Made by a program: the position numbers and the translations under genes
The notes under the pieces: generated by a model
Told to the model about the DNA's origin: nothing
Database searches by the model: none
Seen by the model: only the letters and a program-made list of their open reading frames with translations
DNA from: Methyloceanibacter sp.
GTDB lineage: Bacteria > Pseudomonadota > Alphaproteobacteria > Rhizobiales > Methyloligellaceae
NCBI GenBank assembly: GCA_029287395.1
Contig: JARFRF010000029.1
Location: 1 to 46,825 of the forward strand
Direction of reading: 5' to 3'
DNA length: 46,825 nt
Shown here: positions 18,345 through 26,927 of the stretch, piece by piece
How the letters are laid out: each line of letters begins with the position of its first letter
Numbering within the stretch: position 1 is the stretch's first letter

Positions 18345-19114
18345 TAGAAGCGGTCCTTCCGCCGTCGGACCTCTGCAAAGACGGCTTCAGGCGACTGTCC
18401 TTCCACACCAAGTCGGGCCTGGATTGCGGGGCTAGCTGCACGCAGGAACGGGTTCGTGGCTAGCTCCTGCCCGATCGTGGTGGGCAATGACGGGTGGCCC
18501 TTCGCATCGTTGGCCGCAACTTCTCTAGCCCGGGCCTGCAAGGCCTCATTCTCCGGCTCGACGGTCAGCGCGAACCGGCAATTGGCGCCCGTGTACTCGT
18601 GGCCGCAAAACACGTTGGTCTCGGGCGGCAACGCCGCCAACTTCGACAGGGAACGCCACATCGTCGTCGCGTCGCCTTCGAGGAGTTTGCCGCAGCCCAC
18701 GGAAAACAGCGTGTCGCCCACGAAGACGACGCCTTGTTCCGGAAAATAGTAGCTCACGTGACCGCGTGTATGACCCGCCGTATCGATGACCGTGGCCTTG
18801 GCGCGCCCAACGGAGACGGTGTCGCCCTCCCCCACTTCTTCGTCGAGCCCCTGAATGAGGCCAGCTTCCCGGGCGGGCCCAAAAACCGTGCAGCCATATT
18901 TGTTCTTCAGCGCCGCTATACCGGCCGTGTGGTCGGCATGATGATGGGTGACAAGGATTTCCGACAGCCGCCAGCCTTTCTCGGCGAGTGCCGCCGCAAT
19001 CGGACCAGCCTCTGGTGCATCGATAGCAGCGGTCGCGCCCGTATCAGGATCATGAATTAGAACTCCGTAATTGTCGGCGCGTGTGGGAAACTGAAATATC
19101 TCAAGTTCGGCCAT
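18344..19114 (-). CDS. gloB: hydroxyacylglutathione hydrolase (glyoxalase II)
   Basis: Metallo-beta-lactamase-fold enzyme that hydrolyses S-lactoylglutathione to lactate and glutathione, finishing methylglyoxal detoxification. The 256-residue product has the dinuclear metal motif THHHADHTAG (about 56-65), HTRGHVSYY, GDTLFSVGCGKLLEG and CGHEYT, plus the C-terminal substrate-binding region of true glyoxalase II. Length matches the family. It is co-transcribed with the downstream cupin gene and diverges from the methyltransferase gene across 128 bases. Confidence 0.96.
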   Translation of the reverse strand: MAELEIFQFPTRADNYGVLIHDPDTGATAAIDAPEAGPIAAALAEKGWRLSEILVTHHHADHTAGIAALKNKYGCTVFGPAREAGLIQGLDEEVGEGDTVSVGRAKATVIDTAGHTRGHVSYYFPEQGVVFVGDTLFSVGCGKLLEGDATTMWRSLSKLAALPPETNVFCGHEYTGANCRFALTVEPENEALQARAREVAANDAKGHPSLPTTIGQELATNPFLRAASPAIQARLGVEGQSPEAVFAEVRRRKDRF

Positions 19115-19242
19115 TTGGTTCTCTGGATTACAGTATGGAGGGTGCGGTTTTGTCTTACTCTGGACCCTACTCCGCTCCTCTGACGATTGAAACCGGCCCT
19201 CGCGCGAACCAACTGTAGACGCGCCAAGGGTAGACTAACGCC

Positions 19243-20028
19243 ATGCATCTGGACGCGATTGACCTTCGAAACTTCTACGCTCGTCGGATCGGGCTAATGG
19301 TCCGCCGTCTCTTACGCCCGCGTTTTCGAGCTTTCTGGCCGGACGTGAACGGTATGCGCGTTTTCGGCCTCGGTTATGCTACGCCGTATCTCGCAGAGTT
19401 CCGCAAGCAAGCTCTTTGCATTGGCGCGCTCGCGCCTGAGCGCCTCGGCGTCTTGCCGTGGCCAGAACGAACGTCCTCGCAAACAGCCTTGGTGGATGAG
19501 ACCGAACTGCCGTTGGATGATGAAAGCGCCGACCGCATTCTACTCGTGCATATGCTCGAATGGTCGGAGCATCCCCACGCACTTCTTCGAGAGATTTGGC
19601 GCGTTCTCGCTCCCAACGGCCGCATCGTGGTGGCGGTCCCAAATCGAAGAGGGCTTTGGGCCCGCATGGATTCCACCCCGTTCGGCTATGGCAGCCCGTT
19701 CAGCCGCAGTCAGCTCACACAGCTGTTGAAGGATGCGATGTTCCAGCCTGAGAGCTGGCACTACGTGTTGAACTTGCCGCCATTCGACTGGCGCATACTT
19801 ACCCGATGGCCTGATTTCTGGGAGCGGCTTGGCGATATTCTCTGGCCGGCGTTCTCAGGCGTAATCCTCGTGGAGGCCACGAAGCAGGTTTATGCCGGAA
19901 CATTAGCCCGCGAACCCGCGCGCAGCATGCGGCGGCGCGTGATTCCCGTGCCCGCCGGTGCGGTGGCGCCGCGTCTAGCGGGACAGAAGGAAGACGGCCT
20001 GCTCGCCGAAGAGATTCTGCGCCGATAA
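19243..20028 (+). CDS. class I SAM-dependent methyltransferase
   Basis: A 261-residue protein of the Methyltransf_11 type. The usual GxGxG motif is weak (FGLGYATPYL, about 43-52) but the acidic strand and LPLDDESADRILLVHMLEWSEHPHALLREIWRVLAPNGRIVVAVPNRRGLWA (about 90-145) is the standard motif II/III region. The substrate is unknown. A divergent gloB neighbour is common in Rhizobiales. Its last 54 bases overlap the 3' end of convergent metW, and both C-termini look natural, so the overlap seems real. Confidence 0.88.
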   Translation: MHLDAIDLRNFYARRIGLMVRRLLRPRFRAFWPDVNGMRVFGLGYATPYLAEFRKQALCIGALAPERLGVLPWPERTSSQTALVDETELPLDDESADRILLVHMLEWSEHPHALLREIWRVLAPNGRIVVAVPNRRGLWARMDSTPFGYGSPFSRSQLTQLLKDAMFQPESWHYVLNLPPFDWRILTRWPDFWERLGDILWPAFSGVILVEATKQVYAGTLAREPARSMRRRVIPVPAGAVAPRLAGQKEDGLLAEEILRR

Positions 20029-20619
20029 GGGCATCGATACGAGCTTGGTGCCGTATGCATTGAGCGCCACGACCCGCTCTACATTCGCGCCCATGTCTTC
20101 ACAAAGCGTCAGAAAGTCTTTGATCGTACACAGATGGATATTTGGGGTGTTGTACCAGGCTTCCGGTAGCGTATCGGTCTGCGGCATGCGTCCCCCGAGC
20201 ATCAACTGCATGCGCACGCGCCAATGGCCAAAATTGGGGAACGAAACGACGACGCGTTTGCCGATGCGCAAGAGCTGCTCAAGCACGTGCCGCGGGTTGC
20301 GCGTCGCCTGAATGGTCCGGGATAAGATCGCGTAGTCGAAGGCAGCGTTCGGATAGTGGCTGAGATCCGTGTCCGCATCGCCTTGTATGACCGAGAGTCC
20401 TTGGGCGACGCACCGGTTCACACCGGCCTGACTAAGCTCGATGCCTCGGCCGTCTACGCCCCGTTTGTCGGATAGTATCCGGAGCAATGTGCCGTCGCCG
20501 CACCCGATATCGAGAACGCGCGACCCGGGCGAAACCATCTCCGCAATAAGCAGCAGATCGACGCGGGACGTATCGGCCGGCCGCACGCCAGGCGCGTCAA
20601 CGGGCGCATCCATCGTCAT
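19975..20619 (-). CDS. metW: methionine biosynthesis protein MetW
   Basis: SAM-methyltransferase-like protein that partners MetX for full homoserine acyltransferase activity in several proteobacteria. The 214 residues include [17 protein letters not shown] (about 35-51), [29 protein letters not shown] and [36 protein letters not shown], all hallmarks of MetW. Its ATG overlaps the metX stop in an ATGA, so the two are translationally coupled. A second in-frame ATG follows after one codon. The 3' end overlaps the methyltransferase gene by 54 bases. Confidence 0.95.
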   Translation of the reverse strand: MTMDAPVDAPGVRPADTSRVDLLLIAEMVSPGSRVLDIGCGDGTLLRILSDKRGVDGRGIELSQAGVNRCVAQGLSVIQGDADTDLSHYPNAAFDYAILSRTIQATRNPRHVLEQLLRIGKRVVVSFPNFGHWRVRMQLMLGGRMPQTDTLPEAWYNTPNIHLCTIKDFLTLCEDMGANVERVVALNAYGTKLVSMPLSAQNLFGEQAVFLLSR

Positions 20620-21818
20620 GCCCCCTGGTCAGCGTCGTCCAAGCCGCGTTGACGCGCAGCCGCACCGAGGAAGCCACGCACCGTGTCGAACAATTCCGGC
20701 TCGTGCAGCAAGAAAGCATCGTGCCCCTTGTTCGAGTCGATCTCGACAAAGCTAACATTGGCTGCGACTGCATTGAGGGCGTGCACAACCTCTCGGCTTT
20801 CTTCCGTCGGGAACAGCCAGTCGGACGTAAACGAGATCAAGCAAAACCGGGTCTTGGTCCCTGCATACGCATTCGCAAGAACGCCGCCATGATCCGCGGC
20901 AATGTCGAAATAGTCCATCGCGCGCGTGATGTAGAGATAAGAGTTGGCGTCGAAACGATCGACGAAACTCATCCCCTGATGACGGAGATAGCTCTCCACC
21001 TGGAAGTCCGCATCGAAGCCAAAGGTGACTTCTTCGCGGTCCTGCAAGTTGCGGCCGAATTTGGTGTGCAAAGCTCGGTCGGACAAATAGGTGATGTGCG
21101 CCGCCATGCGCGCAACGGCCAGCCCTTTGCGCGGGCTCTTGCCCTCATCAAGATAGTGCCCACCGTGCCAATCGGGGTCGGCCATCACGGCCTGGCGCCC
21201 CACTTCGTGGAAGGCAATGTTCTGCGAGGAGTGTCGCGCGGCACACGCGATCGGGATCGCGGAAAAGACGCGTTCCTTGTAAGTCGCAGCCCACTCGAGG
21301 ACCTGCATGCCGCCCATGGAGCCACCAATGACGCTGAGCACCTGGTCAACGCCGAGGTGATCCAGGAGCCTTGCCTGCGCTCGAACCATGTCTCGCAGCG
21401 TAATAACAGGGAAGTCCGTACCGTACGGCCGGCCAGTCGCAGGATTGAGCGAACTAGGCCCCGTGGATCCCATACATCCGCCAATCACATTGGGGCAGAG
21501 GACGAAGTAGCGATTCGTATCGATAGGCTTCCCTGGGCCGACCATTGTCTCCCACCAGCCGGGCTTGCCGGTGACGGGGTGCGGATTTGCGACATGCTGG
21601 TCTCCGGTCAGCGCATGGCAAACGAGAACGACGTTCGACTTGTCTGCATTCAACGTGCCGTAAGTGTTGTAGGCGACAGAAAACGGCGCGAGCACGGCTC
21701 CGCCATCGAGCGGGAGGCCCTGGCTCGCTGGGAAGTGCACCACTTCACTGAAAGGATCGGTAACTTGCTGCCGCCGTTTGAGTTCAGCGAAGCTGTCCGT
21801 TCCCGGAGTCTCGTTCAT
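20616..21818 (-). CDS. metX: homoserine O-acyltransferase
   Basis: Alpha/beta-hydrolase enzyme that activates homoserine with an acyl group (usually acetyl in this family) for methionine synthesis. The 400 residues carry the nucleophile elbow GGSMGG (S167), the conserved [10 protein letters not shown] oxyanion region, the acidic residue in FTSDWLFP and the histidine in [10 protein letters not shown]. Acetyl or succinyl specificity cannot be told safely from what I see. The leader has a strong hairpin with pseudoknot potential and a 10-bp direct repeat, so regulation at the RNA or operator level is plausible. Confidence 0.95.
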   Translation of the reverse strand: MNETPGTDSFAELKRRQQVTDPFSEVVHFPASQGLPLDGGAVLAPFSVAYNTYGTLNADKSNVVLVCHALTGDQHVANPHPVTGKPGWWETMVGPGKPIDTNRYFVLCPNVIGGCMGSTGPSSLNPATGRPYGTDFPVITLRDMVRAQARLLDHLGVDQVLSVIGGSMGGMQVLEWAATYKERVFSAIPIACAARHSSQNIAFHEVGRQAVMADPDWHGGHYLDEGKSPRKGLAVARMAAHITYLSDRALHTKFGRNLQDREEVTFGFDADFQVESYLRHQGMSFVDRFDANSYLYITRAMDYFDIAADHGGVLANAYAGTKTRFCLISFTSDWLFPTEESREVVHALNAVAANVSFVEIDSNKGHDAFLLHEPELFDTVRGFLGAAARQRGLDDADQGA

Positions 21819-21822
21819 CGTC

Positions 21823-21926
21823 GTAATGACCTAAATCAAACGGTTCTGGCGCGTGCGGCTCGAAGACCAGGCACGCATCCTGATAATTTGACCGCTAAGT
21901 ATACAATGCCCGATTAGTAATGACCT
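21823..21926. repeat. 10-bp direct repeat in the metX/hisC spacer
   Basis: GTAATGACCT occurs at 21823-21832 and again at 21917-21926. On the metX strand this is AGGTCATTAC, located just before the start codon and about 100 bases upstream. The near copy could also act as a poor ribosome-binding site (AGG). Paired operator half-sites are possible. Confidence 0.45.
21846..21876 (-). promoter_or_regulatory. metX leader hairpin with possible H-type pseudoknot
   Basis: On the metX strand GCGTGC (21876-21871) pairs with GCACGC (21856-21851), and loop bases CTGGT can pair with GCCAG directly 3' of the stem. The shape recalls small SAM-sensing pseudoknots found before met genes in alphaproteobacteria, but the conserved loop bases I remember for SAM-II are not present. 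It lies about 28 bases before the metX start. Confidence 0.4.
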
Positions 21927-21976
21927 CATCAGAGTCAATCTTTTCTTTGCCTTGGCTTAAGAAATCGCCGTATGAG

Positions 21977-21994
21977 AAGCCCTTCGCAGGGCTT
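21977..21994 (+). other. hairpin in the hisC leader
   Basis: AAGCCCT and AGGGCTT form a perfect seven-pair stem closed by a TCGC loop, ending 25 bases before the hisC start codon. It is followed by TGAGG rather than a T-run. It could modulate hisC-tyrC expression or terminate short leader RNAs weakly. Confidence 0.4.
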
Positions 21995-22019
21995 TGAGGC
22001 CCCAATAAGGAGCAGATTG

Positions 22020-23168
22020 ATGGCTGCCCAACCGACGGCTGCCAAATTGAGAGCCGCAAGTCCAGCAGGCGCAGGTAGAGCCCCGGCTCCTCGGCCGGGG
22101 ATTCTCGATATAGCCGCCTACGTCCCCGGCAAGAGCGCGCTACCTGGCACGGGGCCGATTGTTAAGCTCTCGTCCAACGAGACGCCGCTCGGACCGAGCC
22201 CCAAGGCACTTGAGGCCTTCCACGGCGAAGCGCCCAAGCTCGCCCGCTATCCAGACGGGTCGGCGCGGCTCTTGCGCGAAGCCCTGGCGGCGCAGCATAA
22301 CCTCGACGCAGCGCGCATCGTTTGCGGGACGGGCTCCGATGAATTGCTGAATCTGTTGGCAGTCGCATATCTCGGCCCAGGTGACGAGGCGATCTACAGC
22401 GAGCATGGCTTCCTTGTCTACAAGATCGCGATCCTGGCACGGGGCGCGACGCCGGTTGTTGCGCCGGAGACGAACCACACCGCAGACGTGGACGCGATCC
22501 TCGCACGGGTGACGCCGGCGACACGCATGGTGTTTCTCGCCAACCCGAATAATCCGACAGGGACCTACCTTCCCATCTCCGAAGTACAGCGCCTGCACGC
22601 CGGACTCCCGAGCGACGTGATGCTGGTGCTGGACGCAGCCTATGCTGAGTACGTCCTTGCAGATGATTACGAGGCGGGGGCCGCATTCGCTAGCGCGCAT
22701 GAGAATGTGGTGATGACGCGGACATTCTCCAAGATTTATGGTCTCGCATCGTTGCGGCTCGGCTGGGCTTACTGCCCCAACGCTATCGCCGATACGCTGA
22801 ACCGTATCCGCGGGCCCTTCAACGTCACAGGCCCCTCAATCGCGGCCGGCGTCGCGGCGGTCCAAGATCGCGGGCACGTTGAAGCGGCTATTGCCCATAA
22901 CGAGGCATGGCTCGGCCGAACAGCCGAGGAGCTCGAACGTCTTGGACTAGCGACGACGCCTAGCGCGGCGAACTTTCTGCTCGTGCATTTCCCAGACACG
23001 AGCGGCCGAACCGCCCTGGAGGCTGATGAATTCCTCCTTCAGCGCCGCATCATCCTGCGGCGCGTGGAGGCCTATGGTTTTCCCAACGCCCTGCGAATGA
23101 CCATCGGTACCGAGGAAGAAAACGCAGCGGCACTCGATGCCTTGCGCGGTTTTATGAGCGCCTCATGA
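22020..23168 (+). CDS. hisC: histidinol-phosphate aminotransferase
   Basis: Fold-type I PLP enzyme that transaminates imidazole-acetol phosphate in histidine synthesis; alphaproteobacterial members often also act on aromatic keto acids, fitting the tyrC neighbour. I chose ATG 22020 (382 residues) because AAGGAG lies eight bases upstream; the track start at 21972 is inside a leader hairpin. Motifs: [31 protein letters not shown], and the PLP lysine in [18 protein letters not shown] 20-residue Ala/Pro-rich extension precedes the fold. The stop overlaps the tyrC start by four bases. Confidence 0.94.
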   Translation: MAAQPTAAKLRAASPAGAGRAPAPRPGILDIAAYVPGKSALPGTGPIVKLSSNETPLGPSPKALEAFHGEAPKLARYPDGSARLLREALAAQHNLDAARIVCGTGSDELLNLLAVAYLGPGDEAIYSEHGFLVYKIAILARGATPVVAPETNHTADVDAILARVTPATRMVFLANPNNPTGTYLPISEVQRLHAGLPSDVMLVLDAAYAEYVLADDYEAGAAFASAHENVVMTRTFSKIYGLASLRLGWAYCPNAIADTLNRIRGPFNVTGPSIAAGVAAVQDRGHVEAAIAHNEAWLGRTAEELERLGLATTPSAANFLLVHFPDTSGRTALEADEFLLQRRIILRRVEAYGFPNALRMTIGTEEENAAALDALRGFMSAS

Positions 23169-24091
23169 CCGAGCCGCTGTTCGATAAGGTGGCCATCATT
23201 GGATTGGGGCTTATCGGCTCATCCATGGCGCGCGGCATTAAGAAGCGGGGCCTCGCGGCAACCGTCATCGGTTACGATGGTTCGCCCGACGTGCGCACGC
23301 GCTCCCGCGACCTTGGCTTCTGCGATGCCATCGCTGAGACCGCCGAAGAGGCGGTGACGGACGCAAGCCTTGTGGTTCTCGCTGTGCCTGTTGGCGCCAT
23401 GCGAGAGGCGGCGCAATCGATTGCGTCCCATCTGGCCGAGGGCGCGATCGTGACGGACGTCGGGTCGGTGAAGACCGCCGTCGTTCGCCAAGTTGGAGAG
23501 GTACTTCCCGACCAAGCGCTCTTTGTGCCGGGCCACCCAGTCGCAGGCACGGAGTACTCCGGTCCCGAGGCAGGCTTCGCCGAGTTATTCGAGGGCCGTT
23601 GGTTCGTCGTCACACCTTGCGAGCAGTCAACAGCCGAAGGCGTTGAGGCGGTCTCGTGCCTGTGGCGGGAGCTTGGCTCCACTGTTGAGCAGATGACGCC
23701 CGAGCACCACGACATCGTCCTCGCCATGACCAGCCATGTTCCTCATTTAATTGCCTACAACATCGTTGGCACGGCCGCGGAGTTGGAGACCGTCACGCAA
23801 TCGGAAGTCATCAAGTTTTCGGCCGGCGGCTTCCGCGACTTTACGCGCATAGCCTCCTCCGACCCGGTGATGTGGCGGGACGTCTTTCTGAATAACAAAG
23901 AGGCGGTCTTGGAAGTCCTTGGCCGCTTTTCGGAAGATCTCGCAGCGCTGCAGCGACTGGTTCGCTGGGACGACGGACAGGCTCTGCAAGACCACTTCAC
24001 CCGTGCTCGGGCGGTACGCCATAGGATTGTCGAAGCAGGTCAAGACACCGCCGATGCCGATTTCGGGCGATCACACGGGCATGACGACTGA
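23165..24091 (+). CDS. tyrC: prephenate/arogenate (cyclohexadienyl) dehydrogenase
   Basis: NAD(P)-dependent enzyme of tyrosine biosynthesis. The 308-residue protein begins with the Rossmann motif [16 protein letters not shown] (about 10-25), shows the strand [10 protein letters not shown], the active-site histidine region [13 protein letters not shown] and the helical C-terminal prephenate dehydrogenase domain ([30 protein letters not shown]). It overlaps hisC by the ATGA at its start, so the two products are translationally coupled, and overlaps the chaC-like gene at its end. Whether prephenate or arogenate is preferred cannot be seen. Confidence 0.95.
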   Translation: MTEPLFDKVAIIGLGLIGSSMARGIKKRGLAATVIGYDGSPDVRTRSRDLGFCDAIAETAEEAVTDASLVVLAVPVGAMREAAQSIASHLAEGAIVTDVGSVKTAVVRQVGEVLPDQALFVPGHPVAGTEYSGPEAGFAELFEGRWFVVTPCEQSTAEGVEAVSCLWRELGSTVEQMTPEHHDIVLAMTSHVPHLIAYNIVGTAAELETVTQSEVIKFSAGGFRDFTRIASSDPVMWRDVFLNNKEAVLEVLGRFSEDLAALQRLVRWDDGQALQDHFTRARAVRHRIVEAGQDTADADFGRSHGHDD

Positions 24092-24647
24092 GGCCGATAG
24101 AAACGCCTTATGGGTGTTCGCCTATGGGTCGCTGATGTGGTGTCCCGGTTTCCCTTTCAACTTGCAAAGCCCAGCGCACCTCACGGGAGCCCACAGGGCG
24201 CTTTGCGTCTATTCGATCCTGCACCGCGGGACACCGAGTAGCCCCGGCCTTGTTCTCGGACTCGATGAGGGCGGCGAATGCCATGGCGTTGCCTTCCGCG
24301 TAGAGCCCGGCGCGGAGAGCGACACGGTCGCGTATCTGCGCCAAAGGGAACAGGTCACCGAGGTGTATCTGGAGACCTACCGGGAGATTTCGCTGTCAAA
24401 TGGCTCCGGCCGCAAGGTGATGGCTCTTACCTTCTTGGCCGATCGCACCCACGCACAATATGCTGGTGCTCTCGACGTTGAGGCGCAACTGCGTATCGTG
24501 CGGGCATGCCGAGGCCAGGCGGGAGCCAATATCGACTACGTCTTGAATACCGTCGAGCACTTGGAGGCCCTGGGCACCCATGATCCGGCGCTGTTCGCTC
24601 TTGCCGATCATCTCCGAAGCGAGTCTGACGAAACAGAGGAAGCCTAG
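24081..24647 (+). CDS. chaC: ChaC-type gamma-glutamylcyclotransferase
   Basis: Enzyme of the ChaC group, which cleaves glutathione to 5-oxoproline and Cys-Gly. From ATG 24081 the product has 188 residues, with the substrate-binding loop VFAYGSLMWCPGF (about 11-23), GVAFRV, the acidic VYLETYRE region and the C-terminal GANIDYVLNTVEHLEALG typical of ChaC. The track start at 23919 lies in tyrC. ATG 24054 is a possible alternative. It overlaps tyrC by 11 bases in another frame. Its stop shares the CTAG with the ancestral stop of the convergent EAL gene. Confidence 0.9.
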   Translation: MTTEADRNALWVFAYGSLMWCPGFPFNLQSPAHLTGAHRALCVYSILHRGTPSSPGLVLGLDEGGECHGVAFRVEPGAESDTVAYLRQREQVTEVYLETYREISLSNGSGRKVMALTFLADRTHAQYAGALDVEAQLRIVRACRGQAGANIDYVLNTVEHLEALGTHDPALFALADHLRSESDETEEA

Positions 24648-25465
24648 CCGGCGGACCTTCTCGAAGCCGCAGGTTCGCTATCGTGCAGCACCGGGGGGCC
24701 AAAAAAATCACCCTGCATATGAGACACGCCCACTTTCTCCAGGAGATCGGCAGAGCGCTAGTTTCCCGCCCATTCTCCGACGGTCTCTGTGCCGAAACGA
24801 TGCGCTAGATCCAGCAGCGCTTGGACAAAGTCATCGTCTTTGTCGTGTCCGCTGAGGTTCTCGATGAACGATCCGTCAATCTTGACCATGTCGAGGTCAA
24901 GACGTCGCAGCGAGCGGAAGGAGGCATAGCCAGCGCCGAATTCGTCAAGGGCCACTCGGCAGCCCGCAATCTTGAGTGCCGTAACGAACCTTGCTGTCGA
25001 CCCCATGTCAGCGACTGCGATGGACTCTGTTACCTCAACGGTGAGCCGCGCCGTCAAGTCTCGATCCCTGCCCGTCAGCGCCTCTAGTGCGTCGGTCCAG
25101 TGCCGATCTTTGGTGGACTGAGCCGAGACCTTTAGCGCCAATTTGCGCGTGGGCTCTGCGCGCAGCAGCTCGATAGCCAGCTCTAGCGCTCGATGATCAA
25201 TCAGTTTTGAGAGCCTAAGTTCCTCGGCGGCCGGAACGAACCCGTCCGCGTCCAAGGTCGAGCCATCAGTCAGCCGCAATCGCAATTGGCACTCGAAGAA
25301 TTCTGGATCCTGCGTCCCCGACATCACGACAGGCTGTAGCGTAATCCCAATGCGCCGATCATTCAGCGCCCGTATGATCTCGTCGGCCAAGGCTGCTCGG
25401 GAAGAGAGCTCGGCGGGCTCGGCAATCTCGACTGTTGTTTCGGATTCTTCCATTGGCCTACCCAT
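24644..25465 (-). pseudogene. EAL-domain protein interrupted by an in-frame amber codon
   Basis: Cyclic-di-GMP phosphodiesterase-like EAL domain. The open frame ends after GEWAGN with TAG at 24758-24760, yet the same frame continues for 37 codons (RSADLLEKVGVSHMQGDFFG...) to a TAG at 24644-24646. That tail is the normal end of an EAL domain, so one base change, for example GAG to TAG, probably broke it. Catalytic residues are also eroded: EAL is ECQ, the metal-binding Asn position is Lys (LALKVSAQS) and DDFG is DEFG, while E in EVTES and K in VKIDGSF remain. It was probably already a non-catalytic binder. ATG 25453 is an alternative start. Confidence 0.85.
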
Positions 25466-25563
25466 TCCGCGAATGCCTGCGCACCCTCAACGCGAACAAC
25501 CAAAGCGCCCTGCTTTGCGGGTTGGACGCTTTTCGCTTGGGCGCAGAAGCTAGTGGGTAAGAC

Positions 25564-25619
25564 TTAAAAAGCCGAAAACCCGCATGGCCACCTAAGGCCC
25601 TTTGGGCAGGTTTCGGGAG
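25564..25619 (-). other. branched inverted repeat followed by a T-run, upstream of the EAL gene
   Basis: On the minus strand CCGAAACC pairs with GGTTTTCGG (one-base bulge), enclosing a small GCCCAAAGGGC hairpin and TGGCCA, and is followed directly by CTTTTT. It lies in the roughly 300-base gene-free stretch 25466-25765, about 100 bases before the EAL start and after the rpmF terminator. It looks like a terminator of a short transcript or a structured leader. Apart from this and the rpmF terminator I see nothing in that stretch. Confidence 0.4.
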
Positions 25620-25702
25620 CCGACAACGCCATTTCTCTCGATTTCTTGGGGTTTGGTTATCAGGACCCTACCGGCCTGCAGACAGCGGTTGGTCCAGGCA
25701 AG

Positions 25703-25733
25703 CAAAAATGCTCCGGCGCAGCGGCGCCGGAGC
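25703..25733 (-). terminator. Rho-independent terminator of rpmF
   Basis: On the minus strand GCTCCGGCGC and GCGCCGGAGC form a perfect ten-pair GC stem with a four-base loop, followed by ATTTTTGC. It lies 33 bases after the rpmF stop codon. Confidence 0.85.
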
Positions 25734-25765
25734 CTGCAAAACAGAATGCCAAAGAGCTGCTAGAC

Positions 25766-25951
25766 CTAGGCTTCTTCCTTGATTGTGATCACCTGGCGGC
25801 CACGATAGCGGCCCGATTTCAGGTCGATGTGGTGCGGGCGGCGAAGCTCGCCCGAATCCTTGTCCTCGACATAAGCCGGGGCCGTGACAGCGTCGTGGCT
25901 CCGCCGGTTGCCCCGCTTCATACGGGACACTTTTCTCTTAGGAACTGCCAT
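25766..25951 (-). CDS. rpmF: 50S ribosomal protein L32
   Basis: The 61-residue protein starts [21 protein letters not shown] and continues [28 protein letters not shown], an unmistakable L32 of the alphaproteobacterial type. It has no cysteine, so it lacks the zinc ribbon present in many other bacterial L32 proteins. GAGG lies nine bases before the ATG. It is a single-gene unit closed by a strong terminator; mtgA lies upstream on the same strand. Confidence 0.97.
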   Translation of the reverse strand: MAVPKRKVSRMKRGNRRSHDAVTAPAYVEDKDSGELRRPHHIDLKSGRYRGRQVITIKEEA

Positions 25952-26049
25952 TTTTTGAACCTCTTAGCGCCAACGCCAGTCGCGCAGCGCATCGTTGGCC
26001 GATCTTATAGTCACAATTTCCGGCGCTGACCAGGGCCGATTTCTGCGGA

Positions 26050-26850
26050 TTATTTTGGGGTCGTGAGGCAATCCGCTCGCCTGGAGATATAGGGCAACCG
26101 CTTCTGAACCGCATTGGCGACTACACGGTGGGTTCGGTTGGGTCGAGCGGGATTCCGCAATTTGGGCTTCGGCAGTGTGGTGGCGAGCAATACCGCCTCG
26201 CGCTGGGTGAGCGCCAAAGCTGGTTTCCGAAAGTATTTCTGGCTGGCGGCCTCAACGCCGAAAAGCCCCGGACCGAACTGAGCGATATTGAGATAAACTT
26301 CCAGGACGCGCTTCTTCGGCCAAATCGTATCAATGCCATAGGCCAGCGGTACCTCAAGCGCCTTCCGCAGATAGGAGCGGAACTCCCAGAGATAGATGTT
26401 CTTGGCAACCTGCATCGGAATAGTGCTGGCGCCCCGCACAGCGCGCCAGTTCGTCGCCGCTTCAATGACCTGCCTTACGGCGGCCCAGTCGACCCCCTGA
26501 TGATTACAGAAATTGCCGTCTTCGCTCGCAATCACGGCGAGACGCATATGAGGCGAGATTCGCTCCAAAGGCACCCAGGTTTGCTTGATCGCCTCACCGC
26601 GGAGCCTCTCGATGAACATGACCGAGGTAATGGGCGGGTTGACGTATCGGAAGAGTACGAGGCTGGCGAGGACAGTTCCGATCACGATCAGGAGCGCCAG
26701 GCCAATCCGCGATAGCCATGGATGCCGTTGGGCCCACCTGCGCTTCGCACGACGAGCCCTTTGAGACGGTCCCTTGCGAGGCCGTCCCTTGGTGGAACGC
26801 GAAGCATTGCGGGCAGTGTCTGCTGGTTTCTTAACCGTTGAGTCCGCCAT
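26050..26850 (-). CDS. mtgA: monofunctional peptidoglycan glycosyltransferase
   Basis: GT51 enzyme that polymerises lipid II glycan chains at the outer face of the inner membrane. The 266 residues comprise a basic cytoplasmic N-terminus (about 1-45, Lys/Arg-rich), one transmembrane helix (about 48-70) and the GT51 domain with the catalytic glutamate in ASEDGNFCNHQGVDW, the GASTIPMQVAKNIYLW motif (canonical GxSTITQQ), the KKRVLEVYLNIAQFG motif and QREAVLLATTLPKP. No transpeptidase domain follows. It diverges from the prenyl synthase gene, which makes the polyprenyl precursors of its carrier lipid. Confidence 0.96.
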   Translation of the reverse strand: MADSTVKKPADTARNASRSTKGRPRKGPSQRARRAKRRWAQRHPWLSRIGLALLIVIGTVLASLVLFRYVNPPITSVMFIERLRGEAIKQTWVPLERISPHMRLAVIASEDGNFCNHQGVDWAAVRQVIEAATNWRAVRGASTIPMQVAKNIYLWEFRSYLRKALEVPLAYGIDTIWPKKRVLEVYLNIAQFGPGLFGVEAASQKYFRKPALALTQREAVLLATTLPKPKLRNPARPNRTHRVVANAVQKRLPYISRRADCLTTPK

Positions 26851-26927
26851 TAAAGGGCGTTCTAACGCTCGCCGATGCCGCGATCAATTTGCGGCGACAG
26901 AAAGCCTCAGCTATCCCTTCGACCGTC

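Noticed and set aside
20649-21917. 422-codon plus-strand ORF opposite metX
   Set aside because: Antisense shadow of metX; composition is Arg/His/Val-rich and shows no domain.
21819-21971. SAM-II riboswitch before metX
   Set aside because: The position and general shape fit, but the conserved loop and 3' A-rich bases I remember for SAM-II are not found, so it is recorded only as a possible pseudoknot.
24644-24760. Pyrrolysine or other recoded amber codon in the EAL gene
   Set aside because: No recoding element is visible and pyrrolysine use is not expected in this group; a point mutation or sequencing error is simpler.
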